Shown here: positions 8,554 through 19,900 of the stretch, in pieces
Layout: every line of letters starts with the position of its first letter
Position numbering within the stretch: the first letter of the stretch is position 1
From: an uncultured Spartobacteria bacterium
GTDB lineage: Bacteria > Verrucomicrobiota > Verrucomicrobiia > Chthoniobacterales > Chthoniobacteraceae
NCBI GenBank assembly: GCA_903919125.1
Contig: CAIXGS010000005.1
Coordinates: forward strand, 94,719-158,718
DNA length: 64,000 nucleotides
Direction of reading: 5' to 3'
Notes under the pieces: model-generated
Database searches by the model: none
Told to the model about the DNA's origin: nothing
The model's input: only the letters and a program-made list of their open reading frames with translations
Position numbers and translations under genes: made by a program

Positions 8554-9324
8554 ATGAGTGATCGCTCTTCGGTGAAATGGAAAATAGCAGTCTGCTGTGC
8601 GTCGGCATTGTTTGGTGGCGAATCGGTGGGCATGTGTGCTGCTCCCAAGGCGGCTGCGTCGCAGGCTTCACCCGTTGCGGCTCAGGGGGATGAGCTTCCA
8701 GATCCTGTGGCAATTCTTAAGAGCGTGAGGGAAATGCAGGCCTCCATTCGCCAGACTTTGCAGGGAAAATTGCGACGCGGCGGGCGCACCGTGGGGTACC
8801 GTATGGTGATGGAGGGGCTTCAAGTGCGGTTTGAATTTCCTGAGGCGGTGGATCCTAACCCGCAGACCGTGGTGCTGAAGTTTGGGGAGAAAGAGTCCAG
8901 ACTCGAGGTGACAAATGCAGCGGGCCCGCAGCGCAAGGTCGACTTTGCGGATGAAATTTCGGGTATGGGGGTGAGCTTTGAGGATCTTGCATTGCGTTTT
9001 TTGTACTGGAACGACGCGATTTTGGAGGGGGAGGAGCGGCTGATGTTGTCCAAATGCTGGCGGATCCGAGTGCGCCGTCCAGCGGAGGTTCGTTCTCAGT
9101 ACGCACAGGTGGTAGTGTGGGTGAGTCAATCCAATGGGGCTTTTTTGAAAAGCGAGGCTTACGGAGATAATGGTCTGTTGTTGAAGCGTTTGACGGTGCG
9201 CTCGGTGCAATCTATCGGGCAGGCGACGACTTTGAGACAGTTGCGTATTGAGACGGGGCGTCAGGGTGAGGAACCGGCGTATCTGGATGTGGACGGGCAG
9301 GCAGCGCCACGCACGTCAAAGTAG
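8554..9324 (+). CDS. LolA-like outer-membrane lipoprotein-sorting family protein
   Basis: A 256-residue exported protein. A signal peptide covers about residues 1-30 (ending near GMCAAPK). The rest alternates beta strands in the way of the LolA/LppX-like fold of outer-membrane lipoprotein-sorting proteins: an N-terminal ILKSVREMQASIRQTLQGKL helix and strand, then RMVMEGLQVRFEFP, a middle helix LALRFLYW, and a C-terminal VWVSQSNGAFLKSEAYGDNG hairpin. Family members bind acyl chains or carry lipids through the periplasm. It is transcribed away from the ABC/AttH operon, which also points to envelope lipid handling. It is not a canonical LolA; the assignment rests on fold pattern rather than catalytic motifs. 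Confidence 0.7.
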   Translation: MSDRSSVKWKIAVCCASALFGGESVGMCAAPKAAASQASPVAAQGDELPDPVAILKSVREMQASIRQTLQGKLRRGGRTVGYRMVMEGLQVRFEFPEAVDPNPQTVVLKFGEKESRLEVTNAAGPQRKVDFADEISGMGVSFEDLALRFLYWNDAILEGEERLMLSKCWRIRVRRPAEVRSQYAQVVVWVSQSNGAFLKSEAYGDNGLLLKRLTVRSVQSIGQATTLRQLRIETGRQGEEPAYLDVDGQAAPRTSK

Positions 9325-9445
9325 CGGGAGGTTGTGACAGGGCGAGAGCTGCGCGCAGGAAGTAGGGTTTTTCGTACGAGCGTCAGGGGTGTGGCTTGCG
9401 ACTTTGGTTGTGGCGTCGGCTGCTGTAATGCGCCGTCACGAATGC

Positions 9446-10450
9446 ATGGCCGAGGAACTCCTTCATCAACCGCACGATAAGTTCTTTAAAAAGACCTTTG
9501 AAGACCCGCTTGCCGCGGCGGCTTTTTTGCGGGGGCATCTGGAGGGCGACTTGGTAAAGTTTACGGATTGGTCGACGTTAAAATTGGCGGGAGGCAGCTT
9601 TATCGATGAGCACTTACAGGCGTTTGAGGCCGATCTGCTTTTCACTGCAAAATTGCACGGCGAAGACGCTCAATTTTACATTCTATGTGAACATCAGAGC
9701 AGCGAGGATCCGCTCATGGCCTTGCGAGTGCTTTCGTATATGGTTCGGATTTGGAGCGCCCAAGTAAAGAGTCAGACAGGACGTCCTCGTTTGATGCCCA
9801 TCATTCCGGTAGTGGTTGCGCAGGATAAAAAGGCATGGAAAACAACCGCTAGATTTCACGATTTGTTTGCCCTGAGCCCAGACAAATGGGAGGAGGTGCG
9901 CGCCTTCACCCCAGATTTCGCGTTTCGGCTGCTACAGTTGGTGGATCTACCTTATGAAAGCATTCAGGGCACGCCGGCAGGAGTTTTAACTTTAAGGGCA
10001 TTAAAGGCCGAGCCGCTGGGAAAATTACTGAGTGCGGAGGTGTGGGAGCCTTCGCTTTTGAGAAGCGTACCGATCGAGTTGCTCAAGTACTTTATCCGGT
10101 ACACGTTCAATGCGGATGTTGACAGAACTGCTTTTGAGACGAAACTGAAGGAGTTACTTGGGCCAGACTTAACTCAAAATAGTATGACACTCGCTGACCA
10201 ATACCGCCAACTGGGTGTCGAGCAGGGGCTTGAAAAGGGAATTGAACAGGGCATTGAACAGGGCCTTTTCCGTGGGGAATTGAAGGCTCTGCATTCGTTA
10301 CTTTTTGATGTTTTAGAAATACGCTTTCAAAGCGTTCCGGTGGGTCTCCGTAACGAGTTGAGTCTCATTCAGGACGCACAAAAGCTTTCTGAGCTTCACA
10401 GGCGTGCCATTCAGTGCGCCACTTTGGAAGAGTTTGTGGCGGCGCTTTAA
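9446..10450 (+). CDS. Rpn-family recombination-promoting nuclease / transposase_31
   Basis: A 334-residue protein of the Rpn family (PD-(D/E)XK nuclease, transposase_31). The start at 9446 gives the typical opening MAEELLHQPHDKFFKK; in-frame ATGs at 9389 and 9428 would add an unrelated stretch. The nuclease core is visible: Asp in FEADLLFTAK, then the Glu and Gln of ILCEHQSSEDP, then MALRVLSYMVRIW. The C-terminus carries the EQG repeat region (VEQGLEKGIEQGIEQGLFRGEL) found in many Rpn proteins. E. coli Rpn proteins stimulate RecA-independent recombination and DNA damage. No terminal inverted repeats were seen around it, so it is better read as a solitary or mobile-derived gene than as an insertion sequence. 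It appears intact. Confidence 0.87.
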   Translation: MAEELLHQPHDKFFKKTFEDPLAAAAFLRGHLEGDLVKFTDWSTLKLAGGSFIDEHLQAFEADLLFTAKLHGEDAQFYILCEHQSSEDPLMALRVLSYMVRIWSAQVKSQTGRPRLMPIIPVVVAQDKKAWKTTARFHDLFALSPDKWEEVRAFTPDFAFRLLQLVDLPYESIQGTPAGVLTLRALKAEPLGKLLSAEVWEPSLLRSVPIELLKYFIRYTFNADVDRTAFETKLKELLGPDLTQNSMTLADQYRQLGVEQGLEKGIEQGIEQGLFRGELKALHSLLFDVLEIRFQSVPVGLRNELSLIQDAQKLSELHRRAIQCATLEEFVAAL

Positions 10451-10562
10451 TTCAAGTATCCTTCTCTGGGCGAGCTGAATCTGGGGTAATTCAATCGAGA
10501 CCAGAGAACCGAGACCAGAAACAAGCGTCGCCCGAGATGAGCCGAAATAACGGGCTATGGAA

Positions 10563-13500
10563 TCAGCGTGAGAGGCTGGCGAAGACTTTGTCCTTTGGGT
10601 TTCCGCCGCTGAAAAGATAGGCGATCAAGTCCAGCAATTCGTCGGGGTTGAGCATGTTGATCAATCCCGGTGGCATTGGAGACACCGCGTAGTCTTTGCG
10701 GGAAACCACATCCGCAATGGTCACTTGCGCGGTGGCATCGGGGGCGAATGGGTTGGTCATGACTAAAAACTTGCCGTTTTCTTCTCCGATCACGCGTCCG
10801 ACTACCAAGGAGCCGCCTTTGAGTGAAATCTCCTGAAAAGCGTACTGATCGCTGATCACTTTAGAGGGCTCGATGAGGCTTTCAGCTAGGTCGCGAACAG
10901 AGTAACGGTTGGCGGCTCCGGTGAGGTCAGGTCCGATGTTGCCGCCGTCGTTAGCGAAGTGATGACAGGTGACGCACTGGGTGGACGCGTACATTGCCTT
11001 ACCGTTTTCAAAGTTGCGACCGTGCAGGCCTTCTTTCGCGAGGGCGACGACGTCGTCGATGGAGTAGAGGCGACCAGGGCCCTTGGGCATCACGAAGTTG
11101 GCGGGCTTGGGGGCCGCAGTAGTGGAGAGCTTTTCTAGGGCAACTTTTTCGGCCTCGTCGCTGACGTGAGTGAGAGCATCGTTGCGGATGTTGACCAAAA
11201 ACTTCGCGAAACTGTTGCCGCCCTTCCATTGTGTTGTCGAGGCAAACCAGGCAAAGAAGGTTTTTCGCAGTTCGGGCGTCCAACCCACGGAGGCATTGCG
11301 CAATGTGTAAGCCATCGCGATCTGCCCCTTGTTAGGGCGACTGTCCTGGGCGGACTTGAATGCTGTGGAGTAACCATCGTTCCGGTTGAGGAGGGTGGTG
11401 TCCGTGGAGTTATCGTAGTCATCACCCATAGTCTGCATGAGTGCGATTGCTTTAGAAACCGCTTGTGGGGAATCGAGATAGACTAGGAGTTGGAGTAATT
11501 CGTTGTTTTCGTAAGTACTCGTTTGCGGGAATAACGGTTCGAAGCGTTTGGCGATTTGTGCACAGACTTCGGGCGTCGGCTTGCCCATTCGAGTGAACGC
11601 CAATTGCCATGCGCGCAAGAGCGGGAGTCGCAACGTCGGCGTGATTTTGCGGTAGTCCAGCCGACTCAAAGCTTCGAGCAACCGCGGTTGCATAGTCGCC
11701 TCGCCGACCCGTGCTAGGGCGATTAACGCTTCGATCGCCGATTGTGGATTTTTTTCTGAAAGTGCCTTTTCCACCCAGGCAGAGGACGGTTGCTTCTCAA
11801 TGGCGATGCGTGCGGCATTGCGTAAAAACCGGTCGCTGCTAGCCAGATGCGGCCAAGCTTTGGCGATCGCATCCAGGCTCGTTCCGTCTACGTGTAGCGC
11901 TTCCATCTCGCGGCGCAACAACGCTTCTTTCGGGAGCACATCGGGTTTGACTGGAGCGGTGGATTCCGTGCCCGTGTAAGTCACGCGATAAAGCGCGGAC
12001 TGGTTGCGGCGCCCGCCCACTGCGAAGTAAAGGGCTCCGTCTCGAGGACTGATAACGACGTCAGTGACGGAAAGGGGCTTGCCCGAAACGAACTCAGTCT
12101 TCTCTGCCTTATAGCCTGCACCCTCGGGGGTTAGCATGACGGCGTACATCGTGCCGTATGTCCAGTCGTTGGCGAATAACGCTTTTTGGTAACGCGCAGG
12201 AAACTTTGCTCCTGTTCCGAAGGTGACGCCTGTCGGGCTCCCAGGCCCGATGTCGAGCGTGGCAGGAAGGCTGTCAGCATAGTAGGCGGGCCACTTGCCG
12301 GCACCGCTGCGCCACCCGAAATCCGCGCCGCTAGGGGATTGGTTGATACGCGTAGGGCGGTACCATGGGGTGCCGATATCCCATTCCATATCAGCATCAT
12401 ACGTGAAGATGTCGCCGTTGAGATTGAAGGAAAAATCAAACTCATTTCGGTAGCCGTAGCAGAAAACCTCCAAGTCCTTGCCTTCTGGGGTAATGGAGGC
12501 AATGTAACCGCCTGGCGCAAGAATGCCTTTGGCGTGGCCGTTAGCGTCCCAAAGACGGGGCAGCAGGTGATCCTCGTTCCAGGATTGCGCGCCGCGCATG
12601 TGGTCGATGGTGGCGGGCGGTTTCGTGTGGTTGCCGCAACAGAAATAGACGCGTTTGCCATCGGGTGAAAGTTGGAGGCTGTGCGGGCCATGTTCGCCAG
12701 AGCCTTCCAAAGGCACGAGGTACTCGTCTTTGTCAAACTGGTCTTTGCCCTGCGTGTCTGTCAGGCGATGGATCCCTTTGCTGGCACCCTCGCCGACCAT
12801 CACAAATAGACTGTCGAATGCGTACAGCAAACCGTGTACGCCCTTTACTTCTGTCGCCAGCGTTTCGACCTTGGTTGCCGCTTCTGCATCAGTGCTGCCC
12901 AAGGGTGCTGGGGTGACTCGGTAGAGTGAGCCGTACTGGTCCGAGCAGATGAGACGTCCCTTCGGGTCGACGGTGAGTCCCACCCACGAGCCTTCCTCGA
13001 GTTTCGGGACGCGGTGGAGTAGTTCTACCTTAAAATCTTTTGGTGCAGCAATATCTGCGGCCAGCGTCACGGTAGGAGGGAAGAGACAAAGTGCATCGTT
13101 GGAAGCCTGGTATTTTCCCCCAACAAGAGCGGGTGCCGGCGCAGTTTTGTTCTTTCCGAGGGCAGCGAAGGTCCAGTCATCACCGGTTTCCACGATCTGT
13201 TTGGTGCCGTCGGCATATTCTAAAGTGAGTTGAGCGACTAAGTGAGGGCCGGCTTTGTTATCGGAAACGTCTATGGAAATCAGGTTGCTTCCGGGCTTGA
13301 GTAAAGAAGAGGTATCAAACTTTGCGGACGTGTTAAATTTTCCTTGTTCTTGAGCGAGCGTCTCACCGTTTACCTTCACGACTCCATTGCGATTTGTGGC
13401 CACACGCAACCACGCTGAGCGGATGGGGCCCTTCACCTCAAACGTTTTGGCGTAGGTGCCACTGTTGCAATCCAGACCTTTTGGAACGTTGATCCACATT

Positions 13501-13580
13501 AGGTCGGCGCGCAGTGCTGGAGTTAGTAACAAACCAGCAATGGAGGCGACGAATAGGGGAGAAAGGGGGCGAAGCATCAT
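10563..13580 (-). CDS. PVC-type membrane-bound dehydrogenase with cytochrome c domain
   Basis: A 1,005-residue exported multidomain protein of the type described as PVC-type heme-binding domain dehydrogenase. From the ATG at 13580 (next codon also ATG) there is a signal peptide (MMLRPLSPLFVASIAGLLL). Then come a small beta-sandwich with an SAWLRVATNRNGVVKVNGE segment (about 30-140), a glucose/sorbosone-dehydrogenase-like beta-propeller (about 190-560), HEAT-like helical repeats (about 580-760), and a C-terminal cytochrome c with heme motif CVTCH near residue 865 followed by GPDLTG. The frame extends 25 codons further upstream, but without a better signal peptide. It likely oxidises a sugar or alcohol in the periplasm and passes electrons to its heme. 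The gene stands alone, divergent from the giant autotransporter gene. Confidence 0.88.
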   Translation of the reverse strand: MMLRPLSPLFVASIAGLLLTPALRADLMWINVPKGLDCNSGTYAKTFEVKGPIRSAWLRVATNRNGVVKVNGETLAQEQGKFNTSAKFDTSSLLKPGSNLISIDVSDNKAGPHLVAQLTLEYADGTKQIVETGDDWTFAALGKNKTAPAPALVGGKYQASNDALCLFPPTVTLAADIAAPKDFKVELLHRVPKLEEGSWVGLTVDPKGRLICSDQYGSLYRVTPAPLGSTDAEAATKVETLATEVKGVHGLLYAFDSLFVMVGEGASKGIHRLTDTQGKDQFDKDEYLVPLEGSGEHGPHSLQLSPDGKRVYFCCGNHTKPPATIDHMRGAQSWNEDHLLPRLWDANGHAKGILAPGGYIASITPEGKDLEVFCYGYRNEFDFSFNLNGDIFTYDADMEWDIGTPWYRPTRINQSPSGADFGWRSGAGKWPAYYADSLPATLDIGPGSPTGVTFGTGAKFPARYQKALFANDWTYGTMYAVMLTPEGAGYKAEKTEFVSGKPLSVTDVVISPRDGALYFAVGGRRNQSALYRVTYTGTESTAPVKPDVLPKEALLRREMEALHVDGTSLDAIAKAWPHLASSDRFLRNAARIAIEKQPSSAWVEKALSEKNPQSAIEALIALARVGEATMQPRLLEALSRLDYRKITPTLRLPLLRAWQLAFTRMGKPTPEVCAQIAKRFEPLFPQTSTYENNELLQLLVYLDSPQAVSKAIALMQTMGDDYDNSTDTTLLNRNDGYSTAFKSAQDSRPNKGQIAMAYTLRNASVGWTPELRKTFFAWFASTTQWKGGNSFAKFLVNIRNDALTHVSDEAEKVALEKLSTTAAPKPANFVMPKGPGRLYSIDDVVALAKEGLHGRNFENGKAMYASTQCVTCHHFANDGGNIGPDLTGAANRYSVRDLAESLIEPSKVISDQYAFQEISLKGGSLVVGRVIGEENGKFLVMTNPFAPDATAQVTIADVVSRKDYAVSPMPPGLINMLNPDELLDLIAYLFSGGNPKDKVFASLSR

Positions 13581-13906
13581 AGTGAGTGGTGGAGGAGAGG
13601 AACGTATCGAAAAAAGGCCGAGCAGACCATAGGTGGAAATACAGTTCGAGGACATTCCTTATAGTTTTTTTACGGCAACGGACTACTGGCACGGATCAAG
13701 CTATCTACAGTTCAGCATCCATCTTCTATCTTCCGAGGATAGGCCGCTACAGAAGGGGTGAAAAACTCTATGATTAGTTGAGGAAATAGCCTTGTGGTAT
13801 CGGAGGTTTGGGCTAATAAATTGTCACTTGCCAGAAACTGCCCTGAGAGAGTCCCTTTGTTGATCTTTTTCTGAGAGTAGATTGGCTGTTTAGCCCCCCA
13901 GTAACA
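13581..13906. promoter_or_regulatory. divergent intergenic region upstream of the giant autotransporter
   Basis: A roughly 325-bp region between two divergent genes must hold both promoters. A possible sigma70-like pair for the autotransporter is TTGTGG at 13792-13797 and TAATAA at 13814-13819 with a 16-bp spacer, about 90 bp before the ATG. No ribosome binding site of AGGAGG type precedes either start. Nothing else is recognisable. Confidence 0.25.
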
Positions 13907-16900
13907 ATGAAGCAAACGCTTAAAGGCATCTCGAAAAGCCAGTGTGATTTCTCTAGAGAGGAGAAATTTGTCCCCCAACCAAACTTTGGGTGGCCCTTTC
14001 GTCTACTGGCGTTTCTGATTGCTTTTGCGGTGTTTTTTCAAGGGCCAGTGCTAGTCGCGGCAACCATTACATGGGACCCTTTTAAGTTATACAGTTCTGG
14101 TAGTTTGGGCGTTTCTTCCGGTGGTACGTACGGCGGAACGTTTAGCACTCTCTCAAGCGGCCACTGGTTGGCGAGCGGAAGCCTCGGATCTACGCTAGTT
14201 CCGGGTAGCTCTGATATCGTGATTCTGAATTTGGGTTCAGCAAATTATTCCATTAGTTTGAGTGGCACCATCGCGTCCATCGCGGGAGGAACAGTAAGCG
14301 CCGGCACGGGCTTGGCGGGGACGACTATTTCGTTTGCTGGCTCTGGCACGCTCGCGATCGGGGGCACGGGCTTCACTGTCAACGCGGGAACGTTATCATT
14401 AGGAGCTCCTGTCTTGGTACGGTTGCTTGCTAGCCAGACTTGGTCGGTTTCGACAGGGTCGCAAATGGTTGTCGCCGGTACGATTACGGGCACTGGATTC
14501 GATCTTACCAAAAGTGGCGGTGGTATTTTAACTCTATCGGGTAGCGGCGGCTACACCGGTTCAACCTACATCACTGCTGGCACGTTGAACGCTGGAACGG
14601 GTTCCCTCGCAAATACGGGCACCATCGTCCTGAGCGGCGGTTCGCTGAGTGCCGTGGATGTGAAAAGCGGGGCGCTGTTCACGGGCAGTGTGGGCACGAC
14701 GGCAAGTTTTTCGAGTACGGCGCTGACCCTTGGCACGGTGGCGGAGTTCGGTTCGCTGACTTTTAGCGGAACGTCTGGGACGGTTGTTTTGGGGGGCTTG
14801 TCTGGCACTGGATTGACAACATTTGCTAGCAGTGGCTCGATTTCGAGCGGGTCGATTACGGGCGGCACAGTGAGCGTGGCGAGCAATTTGAGCTCTAACG
14901 TCTCGGGCGGCTCGGTGACGGTGGGCGGCATTTTCACGGGAGGCACCGTCAGTGGCGGTTCGCTAAACCTAACTGGCAGTGGTTCTTCGAGTATTTCGAC
15001 GTTGTCCGGAGGAACCATCGCAAATTCCGGGACATTGCAGATTACGACGGGCACTTACGCGGGTGGACTCAGTGGAACCGGGTCGCTGATGAAAGTGGGA
15101 GCCACTCAATTGACCTTAAGCGGTGCCAATTCGTACACCGGTTCAACCTACATCACTGCTGGCACGTTGAACGCTGGAACGGGTTCCCTCGCAAATACTG
15201 GCACCATCGTGCTGAGCGGCGGTTCGCTGAGTGCCGCGGATGTGAAAAGCGGGGCGCTGTTCACGGGCAGTGTGGGCACGACGGCAAGTTTTTCGAGTGC
15301 GGCGCTGACCCTCGGCACGGTGGCTGAGTTCGGTTCGCTGACGTTTAGTGGAACGTCTGGTATGGTTGTTTTGGGCAGCTTGTCCGGGACCGGGGTAACG
15401 ACCTTTGCCAGCAGCGGCTCGATTTCCAGTGGCAGCATCACGGGCGGCACCGTCAGTGTTGCGAGCAATTTGAGCTCAAACGTCTCCGGTGGCTCAGTGA
15501 CGGTGGGCGGCACTTTCACTTCCACGGTGATGAGCGGCGGGACGGTCACCGTAGCTGGGTTGACGAACGAAGCGCTTTTGAGCGGCGGCAGCCTCATTGC
15601 GAACGGCGGCGGCACGCTGACAACGATGACGGCCGGGGCTCTCACCGTGGGCAGTCTCGCGACCCTGGCTCTCGGGACAGTCACCGGCGGGTCAATTGCT
15701 GACAATGGTGCGCTTTCCATCTCCGCTGGCACGCTGACTGGGGTGCTGAGTGGCACTGGAGCTTTATCGAAAGTCGGTACGGATGTGCTCAATTTGAACG
15801 TTGCCAACACGTTTAGTGGCTCTATCACTGTCGCGGCCGGAACGTTGACGGGCGTTTCAGGCGCGTTTTCAAGCGTCTCGTCCATCACGCTCAACGCCGG
15901 TTCATTGAGTGCCGCTAATTTTGGCTCATCCACGGCGTTTACTCTCGCTTCTGGGGCGCGTGGGTTTGTTTCGAGTGCAACCTCTCTTGGCGCCGTGGCG
16001 AATGCTGGAAGCCTCAATTTCACGGTGGCAAGTGGGCTTGTTTCTCTCGCCAGCCTTTCGGGTGACGGAACGACCAACTTCACAGGGGCGACTTCCACTG
16101 GCTCGATTTCCAGCGGCAGCATCTCCGCCGGCACGGTGACTGCGACGGGTTCCCTGATTGCAAACGTCTCTGGCGGCTCGGTGACGGTCGGCGGCATTTT
16201 CACGGGCGGCACAGTCAGCGGCGGTTCGCTAAACCTGACTGGCAGCGGTTCTTCGAGTATTACCACGTTATCCGGAGGCACTATCGCAAATTCCGGGACA
16301 TTGCAGGTTTCTTCGGGCACTTACGCAGGTGGACTCAGCGGAACGGGGTCGTTGATGAAAGTGGGAGCCGCTCAGTTGACGTTAAGCAGCGCCAATACGT
16401 ACACCGGGTCAACCTATATCACGGCGGGCACGTTGAGCGCTGTGTCTGGCGCTCTGGCGAATACGGGCACCATCGTCCTGAGCGGCGGCTCACTGGTTGC
16501 TGTGGATGTGAAAAGTGGGGCGCTGTTCGCGGGCAGTGTGGGAACGACGGCAAGTTTTTCGAGCACGACGCTGACCCTCGGCACGGTGGCGGAGTTCGGT
16601 TCGCTGACGTTTAGCGGAACGTCCGGGACCGTTGTTTTGGGGAGCTTATCCGGAACTGGATTAACAACATTTGCCAGTAGCGGCTCGATTTCCAGTGGCA
16701 GCATCACGGGCGGCACCGTCAGTGTGGCGAGCAATTTGAGCTCAAACGTCTCCGGTGGCTCGGTGACGGTGGGCGGCACTTTCACTTCCACGGTGATGAG
16801 CGGCGGGACGGTCACCGTAGCTGGGTTGACTAACGAAGCGCTGCTGAGCGGTGGCAGCCTCATTGCGAACGGTGGCGGCACACTGACCACCATGACGGCC

Positions 16901-19900
16901 GGGGTACTTACCGTGGGCAGTCTCGGGAATCTGACTCTCGGAACAGTCACTGGCGGGGCGATAGCTGACAACGGTTCGCTCTCAATCTCCGCAGGCACGT
17001 TGACGGGGGTGCTGAGTGGCACCGGTACGTTCACTAAAACTGGGAACGCGAGTACGCTCACGTTGTCTAACGTGGCTAATACCTTTTCCGGAACTCTGAA
17101 TGTCGCTGGAGGGACTCTGTCTGCATTATCTTCTCTTAACGCGTTGCAGTCCGTAAGCGTGGTGAATGTGAACGCCGGTTCATTCAATGCGATTTCTTTA
17201 CCTTCTACTACTTTGTTAAATGTTGGCACTGGGGCGACTGCTAGCTTTTCTACCAATAGTCTTACGTTGGGCACGCTTTCATCCTATGGTTCAATCTCCG
17301 CGAGTGGTGCCGTGATAAACATAGGTTCCTTTAACTCTTACGGTTCAACTTATTTTTCTGGCTCCACAGCAGCTGTTACCATTGGTTCTCTTACTGGTAC
17401 CGGCAGTATCGGATCGAATGGTAGTGGAGCATTCATTTTGTCTTCTGGAGCGATTACTCAGACGACGCTCAATCTTCCTTATTCCAGCCTTACTGCCAAT
17501 ATTTCCGGTGGAAGCGTTTCAGTGAAATCGCTCTCTTCGCCCAATCAGACTATAAGCGGTGGATCAATTTATCTGACTGGTTCGGGAATTTCCACCTTGG
17601 GAACCTTGAGTGGCGGGACATTTTCACTGGTTAGTGGAGCCACTTTGCAGGTGAGCTCGGGAAATTACTCCGATCTCGGCGGGATTCGCGGGGCTGGAGC
17701 TTTGAGTAAAACGGGTTCGGGTTCTTTAATTCTGGGCTCTGTGAATGCGTACACTGGGGCAACATCCATCAGTGGCACGTTGCAGGCCACTGTGGCGGGA
17801 GCGCTGGGGGCGACAAGTTCTATTACGCTAAATGGTGGTAGCATCCTATCTGCCGTGGATTTGGGGACGGCTTCCCCTTCGTTGACGATCGGAGCTGCAG
17901 CCGTCGCTACCATATCCGGCACGAACGCTCTTTCTCTGCAAGGCGTCACCAATACGGGAAGTTTGTCCTTCAGCGGCACCAGCGGGACGGTTTCCTTAAG
18001 TTCGTTGAGCGGTGCGGCTGGGATCACCACATTCTCAAGTGCCGCAGCCGTCAGTGGGAGCATCAACTCCGGTACCGTGAGCGTCGCTGGAGCGCTCAGC
18101 AGTAATGTTGTTGCCGGTGGTAGCGTGTCGGTGGACGGTTACTTTACGGGGGGGACAGTGAGCGGCGGTTCGCTCAGCTTATTAAGTGGCGGGAGCGTCA
18201 CAACGCTCAATGGTGGAACCGTTCAGGGCCTTGGGGCCGGCACCTTGACCGTCAGCTTGAGCACGGGCACCTCCGCAACATTGCTCGCCGGTTCGCTGTC
18301 GTTGTTAAAAATTGGTGCGGGTACGCTGACATTAGGCAGAGCGAGTACGTTTACTGGCGACACTACCCTGAATGCTGGCGTTTTGAGCCTTAATAATGCC
18401 GCTGCCCTTGGCTCTGGCACTTTAATTATTGCTGGTGGCTCTTTAAACAACACTTCCGGTGGCCTCATCACCTTGAACAACAACGTTCAAACCTGGTCGA
18501 GTGACATAAACTTCCTCGGCGGTAATCCTTTAAACTTGGGCTCCGGCTCCGTCACCGTATCCGCCGACCGAACCGTGACAGTGAACGCGAGCACGCTGAC
18601 TGTGGGCGGCAGTATATCTGCTCTCGGGGCCACTCTGACGAAGGCTGGCTCGGGCGCGCTGGTGCTCTCAGGCACCAATACCTTCGGCGGAGTCTCCATG
18701 ACCGCGGGATCATTGCTTTTACAGAGTCAGAATGCGTTGTCCGGCGGTTCTCTTTCTTTGACTGGAGGCACTCTGGACTTGGGTGGCTTTGTTCAGTCTA
18801 TCACTAGCGGTAGTTTTATTTCCGGTAAGATTTTGAACGGAACCATTTCCAGCAGCAGTGTTCTCACGGTTAGCAGTTTTGATATTGGCGTCAGATTGAC
18901 TGGGACTGGGTCTCTCTTGAAACAAGGCTCAGGCACGGTAACCATCACTGGTGTGGGTAACGATTATAGCGGAGATACCAATCTGAATGGAGGAACCCTG
19001 ATCCTCAATAGCGACACTGCCTTGGGCACAGGGACTTTGAACGTGAATGGTGGTTCGCTTGGAGTCTCCACCGCAGGCTTGGTGACGCTCTCTTCAAACC
19101 CCCAAACTTGGGCCAACGACTTCTCGTTCTTTGGTCCCGGAACTCTCGCTGCCGGTAGCGGTGCAGTCACGATGACGGCAAGTCGGACGGTGAATGTCGC
19201 TTCCGGATCGCTGAATGTGGGCGGCGTGATTGGCGATGGTGGAAACGCCTTTAACTTGGTCAAATCAGGTTCCGGTATGTTGGTCTTAGGCGCGGCCAAT
19301 ACGTTCTCCGGCGACTTTATATTGAATACAGGTTCGGTAAACACGACGGCGATCGGCGCTTTGGGCGCGGGCAACGTGACGGTTACGGGTGGGAGGCTGA
19401 ATCTTCAAAATACATCTCAAGATGTTTCCGGAATTATATCTGTATCAGGTGGCTACGTAAGCGGTGGGACCATCAATCTTTCCGGCGCTGGCCTTGCATT
19501 GAGTGGCGGTAACATCTCCGCAGATCTCGCAGGATCGGGTGGTTTCACGAGTTCGGGCACCGGACAGATTGCGGTTCTCGCAGGGAACAATACTTTCGGT
19601 GGTGACGCACTTCTTACCGCTGGCACCCTCGCTTTAAATCATGCCAATGCACTTAGTCTAAGTCGTTTCACTATCAGTGGCGGCTCCTTGGATAACACCA
19701 GCGGCGGCGCTCTCACGATGTCCAACGATCGCTCCCAAATCTGGGCGGGTTCCTTCGGGTTCGTCGGAACGAACAATCTTACCTTCGAGCAGTCTATTAC
19801 TCTTCAAAAGGACATCACTTTGAATGTCAGTGCTGGGAAGTTGACCGAAGGCGGCGCGATTTCGGGGACCTACAATCTCACCAAAGCCGGTAATGGCACC

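Noticed and set aside
10451..10562. Terminator between the Rpn and PVC dehydrogenase genes
   Set aside because: Only distant 6-bp complementary stretches and a short direct repeat (GAGACCAGA) are present; no hairpin with a T-run.
14552..17026. Regular repeats considered as a CRISPR array
   Set aside because: Units are 200-380 bp, in frame, and encode repeat protein; there are no short repeats with unique spacers.
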